From contig NZ_LMPV01000008.1 of NCBI RefSeq assembly GCF_001423965.1, positions 158,760-222,759 on the forward strand: DNA of 64,000 nt, read 5' to 3'. Under the pieces are notes generated by a model. The model searched no databases, was not told the DNA's origin, and was given only the letters and a program-made list of their open reading frames with translations. A program made the position numbers and the translations under genes. How positions within the stretch are numbered: position 1 is the stretch's first letter; each line of letters starts with the position of its first letter. The DNA is from Exiguobacterium sp. Leaf196. Lineage in GTDB: Bacteria; Bacillota; Bacilli; Exiguobacteriales; Exiguobacteriaceae. This document shows, piece after piece, positions 61,817 to 64,000 of this stretch.

Positions 61817-62251
61817 GTGGCTAACGAAATGCTGGATGACGCCGTGAAGTCACTTCGGGAATCAGGCGTTCGAATGACACCACAACGTCACGCGATTTTA
61901 GAATATCTGACGACGGGACACACACATCCGACAGCGGATGAGATTTATCGTGCACTCGAACATCGATTTCCAAATATGAGTGTGGCGACTGTATATAATA
62001 ACTTACGCGTGTTTCGAGAAAAAGGAATCGTTGAGGAAATGAATTACGGAGACGCTTCAAGTCGCTTCGACTTCGTTACGACACGCCATTACCACATGAT
62101 CTGTGAAAATTGCGGAAAGATCGTTGACTTCAACTATCCTGTGCTCGATGATGTCGAAACGGTTGCGGCGCACTTAACAGGCTTTAAAGTCGATCGTCAC
62201 CGATTAGAAGTGTACGGAACTTGCCCGGACTGTCAATCGAATGTCCAATAA
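61817..62251 (+). CDS. perR: Peroxide-responsive repressor PerR
   Basis: 144 residues of the Fur family. [13 protein letters not shown] and [15 protein letters not shown] form the winged helix. Regulatory-metal ligands are in HTHPTADE (His37-type), SSRFDF (Asp85-type) and [16 protein letters not shown]; structural zinc uses CENC and CPDC. Histidine oxidation by H2O2 releases DNA. The GTG start, six bases after GAGGGG, gives a protein of PerR length; upstream ATGs overlap the promoter leader. A PerR box precedes it. Confidence 0.95.
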   Translation: MANEMLDDAVKSLRESGVRMTPQRHAILEYLTTGHTHPTADEIYRALEHRFPNMSVATVYNNLRVFREKGIVEEMNYGDASSRFDFVTTRHYHMICENCGKIVDFNYPVLDDVETVAAHLTGFKVDRHRLEVYGTCPDCQSNVQ

Positions 62252-62253
62252 AA

Positions 62254-62286
62254 AAACGAGCTGCCCTTAGCGGGGAGCTCGTTTAT
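62254..62286. terminator. Bidirectional terminator, perR / ygzB
   Basis: AAACGAGCT and AGCTCGTTT pair with CCC/GGG inside. Confidence 0.82.
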
Positions 62287-62629
62287 TGTGTTTATTGTAC
62301 TTTTCGTCAAATTCTTTTCCTTCGAGAGAAGGATCCATCGTCAGTGGTTCGTCACAATGCATACATAAGTCAACGCGACCAAGGACTTTTGTCTCTTTTC
62401 CGCAATTCGGACAAGTAACGACAGCTGCCTTCGTTGATGTTAGACCAATCAAGAAGTAGAGTGCCGTACTGGCGAGAACCATAACGAAACCGAGAAGCAT
62501 GAGTAAGACCATGATGATCTCGAATTGTTTGAGTAATAGACCGCCGTACATGACGAGCATACCGCCGAATACGAGAAACATTGCTAAGTTTCGCGCGCGG
62601 TTTATTTTATTTTTACGTTGTTTTTTCAA
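62267..62629 (-). CDS. ygzB: UPF0295 membrane protein YgzB
   Basis: 120 residues: two membrane segments (about 16-35 and 38-63), then a zinc-ribbon CPNC...CMHC (about 73-92) in the cytoplasm. Function unknown. TTG start after AGGGGGAATTCAC gives the length of B. subtilis YgzB. Upstream in-frame starts overlap ygxA. Convergent with perR. Confidence 0.9.
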   Translation of the reverse strand: MKKQRKNKINRARNLAMFLVFGGMLVMYGGLLLKQFEIIMVLLMLLGFVMVLASTALYFLIGLTSTKAAVVTCPNCGKETKVLGRVDLCMHCDEPLTMDPSLEGKEFDEKYNKHNKRAPR

Positions 62630-62743
62630 GTGAATTCCCCCTGTTGTCAGTCTAGCATAAGATGCGGGATTGCCTGAAGAAGGAAAGCTTGTTTTTTTGT
62701 CGAAAATGGTAACGACGAGTTCGTATAGAAGGGTGAGAAGTAA

Positions 62744-63613
62744 ATGGAACAAGCAACACGAACGATTTATTCGGAATACGCGGCTTATCGTGAAACTCAA
62801 GGAATCATTGCGGTCGAAAAACGACAACCACGGGATTCTCTGACAGATCAATTTGATACACTTCTTGTTGTCATCACAAGAGATCCGGAAGTCGAATGGA
62901 CGATTAAACATTACCGATTGAATACGTTGAAAGTATCTTTACATCTTGTACACGAGGATGTGTTATCGCGTTGGATTTTATTGAACGCTAATCGACGAGC
63001 AATTCATTGGATTGCTGAAGGGACGATCGTATTCGAACGAAACGATTACTTAGTTGACTTAAAAAGACAACTACTCGATTTTCCTGATGAGGAACGACAT
63101 TTACAGATGACGATTTCCTTTGCTAAATTGTTGCGTCGTTTCCAAGATGGAAGAAACTTGTTTAGTCGCGGACATCATTATGATGCCTATACACATGTCC
63201 ATCATGCGTTGCATCACCTGGCACGGTTATCCGTCCTCGAAAAAGGAAAACATCCTGAAACGGTCGTTTGGGAACAGGCGCGACTCGATGACCCGGATGT
63301 CTATAAACTATACGAGCAATTATTGATGAGTGAAGAGACACTAGATCAACGTATTCATCTTGCTTTGATTGGGCTTGAGCACCTTTTGCAGTCCAAGGTT
63401 TTATCGGGAGGACGCTATTTATTCGAAATTATGCGTGAACGGACGGATCCTTGGACGATGTATGAATTGATGGAAGAAGAACGATTGCAAGAAGTTAAAG
63501 TGGATTTGAGCAGCTTAATCGATTTCTTCATGCGAAAAGGTTTGATTCGTATCTCATATCAAACGACTAAAGGGGCGGGAGTCGAACTCGTGACGTATGA
63601 GCCGGTCGTATGA
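62744..63613 (+). CDS. ygxA: Nucleotidyltransferase-like protein YgxA
   Basis: 289 residues: N-terminal nucleotidyltransferase-like domain (DQFDTLLVVITRD about 35-47), a HEPN-like helical middle (YDAYTHVHHALHHLARL, about 144-160) and a winged-helix-like end. Function unknown. AAGGGTGAG precedes the ATG. It lies directly before the rRNA operon, as ygxA does before rrnD. A stem-loop overlaps its stop codon. Confidence 0.85.
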   Translation: MEQATRTIYSEYAAYRETQGIIAVEKRQPRDSLTDQFDTLLVVITRDPEVEWTIKHYRLNTLKVSLHLVHEDVLSRWILLNANRRAIHWIAEGTIVFERNDYLVDLKRQLLDFPDEERHLQMTISFAKLLRRFQDGRNLFSRGHHYDAYTHVHHALHHLARLSVLEKGKHPETVVWEQARLDDPDVYKLYEQLLMSEETLDQRIHLALIGLEHLLQSKVLSGGRYLFEIMRERTDPWTMYELMEEERLQEVKVDLSSLIDFFMRKGLIRISYQTTKGAGVELVTYEPVV

Positions 63614-63637
63614 CGATCGGCTTTACTTTTTCTTAGA
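63600..63637 (+). terminator. Terminator after ygxA
   Basis: AGCCG-TCGT and ACGA-CGGCT pair around ATG, then TTTACTTTTT. Confidence 0.7.
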
Positions 63638-63649
63638 ATTGTTTTTGCT

Positions 63650-63724
63650 ATATATAGAAGAAAAAAAGATTTTAAAAGTTTTTTTAAAAAAACTATTGAC
63701 GGTATTATACCGAGATAGTATATT
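63650..63724 (+). promoter_or_regulatory. rrn P1 promoter with AT-rich UP element
   Basis: TTGACG (63696-63701), 17-base spacer, TATATT (63719-63724). The 45 bases before it are almost pure A/T, as in rrn UP elements. The spacer holds the palindrome CGGTATTATACCG. Confidence 0.85.
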
Positions 63725-63790
63725 AATACATGTCGACAGGGCAACACGCGCTGGATGGTGACAGGAAAGAAAAAAGATTTCAAAAAAGGA

Positions 63791-63819
63791 TTGACGCTTA
63801 AGTTATTCCGTGATATCTT
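63791..63819 (+). promoter_or_regulatory. rrn P2 promoter
   Basis: TTGACG, 17-base spacer and TATCTT with an extended TGA before it. About 95 bases after P1, the usual tandem layout of Bacilli rrn operons. Confidence 0.8.
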
Positions 63820-63845
63820 ATTAAAGTCGCTGAAAACGACACGAC

Positions 63846-63862
63846 GAACTTTGAAAACTGAA
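63846..63862 (+). promoter_or_regulatory. BoxA-like antitermination element
   Basis: ACTTTGAAAACTGAACG resembles the boxA region of Bacilli rRNA leaders. Confidence 0.5.
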
Positions 63863-63902
63863 CGATGAGGCAAAAATCGTATTCTACGGAATACAAAAAC
63901 GA

Positions 63903-63920
63903 ATGAAGCGCAAGCTTCGT
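63903..63920 (+). other. Hairpin in the 16S leader
   Basis: TGAAGC-GCAA-GCTTCG, a small stem with GCAA loop just before the 16S 5' end; possibly a processing signal. Confidence 0.45.
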
Positions 63921-63926
63921 CAATCG

Positions 63927-64000
63927 TGTATGGAGAGTTTGATCCTGGCTCAGGACGAACGCTGGCGGCGTGCCTAATACATGCAAGTCGAGCGCAGGAA
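63927..64000 (+). rRNA. rrs: 16S ribosomal RNA, 5' end (continues beyond window)
   Basis: AGAGTTTGATCCTGGCTCAG (27F site) starts at 63934, followed by the conserved GACGAACGCTGGCGGCGTGCC and ...GTCGAGCGCAGGAA. The 5' end was placed by aligning to E. coli position 8. The GCGCAGGAA segment is Exiguobacterium-like as I recall it. Confidence 0.97.

Noticed and set aside
62630..62911. N-terminal extension of the ygzB reading frame (to 214 residues)
   Set aside because: It overlaps ygxA and its promoter region, while the TTG at 62629 has a proper Shine-Dalgarno and gives the family length.
1..64000. CRISPR arrays, prophage, insertion sequences, tRNA genes
   Set aside because: No regularly spaced repeats, transposase or integrase motifs, or tRNA-like T-loop/anticodon patterns were seen. 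Repeated short stems are intrinsic terminators.

Overview
The window comes from a low-to-mid GC Firmicute (Bacilli), most probably Exiguobacterium. The partial 16S rRNA at the right edge has the Bacilli 5' end and continues into ...GTCGAGCGCAGGAA, which I recall as Exiguobacterium-like. Gene order across the last 15 kb (yfhF | recX, yfhH, yfhJ | yfhP | mutY, ygaC, ygaD, gsaB | perR, ygzB, ygxA, rrn) is the B. subtilis yfh-yga-rrnD arrangement without the spore gene sspE, which fits a non-sporulating relative. Shine-Dalgarno sites are strong (AAAGGAGG-like) and GTG/TTG starts are common. Almost everything is core chromosome. I see no phage, insertion sequence, CRISPR array or tRNA.

Layout. 0-2.4 kb: a cell-envelope stress operon on the minus strand (liaI-, liaH/pspA-, liaF-, liaS-like). 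2.5-5.5 kb: rsgA behind a small upstream ORF, then an ABC-F ATPase behind a leader peptide and attenuator. 5.7-8.8 kb: pflB-pflA for anaerobic pyruvate cleavage, with two Rex-like operators upstream. 9-11.3 kb: a YfmL-like DEAD-box helicase between two genes of unknown function. 11.4-15 kb: two tandem membrane diguanylate cyclases. 15.2-18.8 kb: an Uup/YfmR-type ABC-F ATPase, plsC and small proteins, one of them a 55-residue exported or membrane peptide. 19-24.2 kb: cvfB, an unexplained structured stretch, cshA, a YkuI-like degenerate EAL protein and map. 24.2-32.4 kb: menaquinone synthesis, menF-D-H-B-E-C with menA divergent. 32.5-35 kb: PfkB kinase, Nudix hydrolase, YihY membrane protein. 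35-37.2 kb: a P1B-type metal ATPase (PfeT/ZosA-like) with Fur-like and PerR-like boxes. 37-49.5 kb: transporters, yfkAB, rlmCD, aldo-keto reductase, a TVP38 protein with a two-component system, GNAT, amidohydrolase, yfhF. 49.6-64 kb: recX, a BmrCD-like drug exporter with leader-peptide attenuator, yfhH, yfhJ, yfhP, mutY, SRPBCC, ygaC, ygaD, gsaB, perR, ygzB, ygxA, and tandem rrn promoters into 16S rRNA.

How the parts connect. Two loci (the ABC-F gene and bmrCD) each carry promoter, short ORF, alternative hairpins and intrinsic terminator, the layout of ribosome-mediated attenuation that lets ribosome-targeting drugs switch on resistance genes. The PerR-type box beside the metal ATPase matches the one beside perR itself, so a peroxide/iron circuit appears to link sites 25 kb apart. 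Fermentation (pfl, Rex) and respiration (men) genes lie close together. Two diguanylate cyclases and a catalytically degraded EAL protein suggest a small c-di-GMP module.
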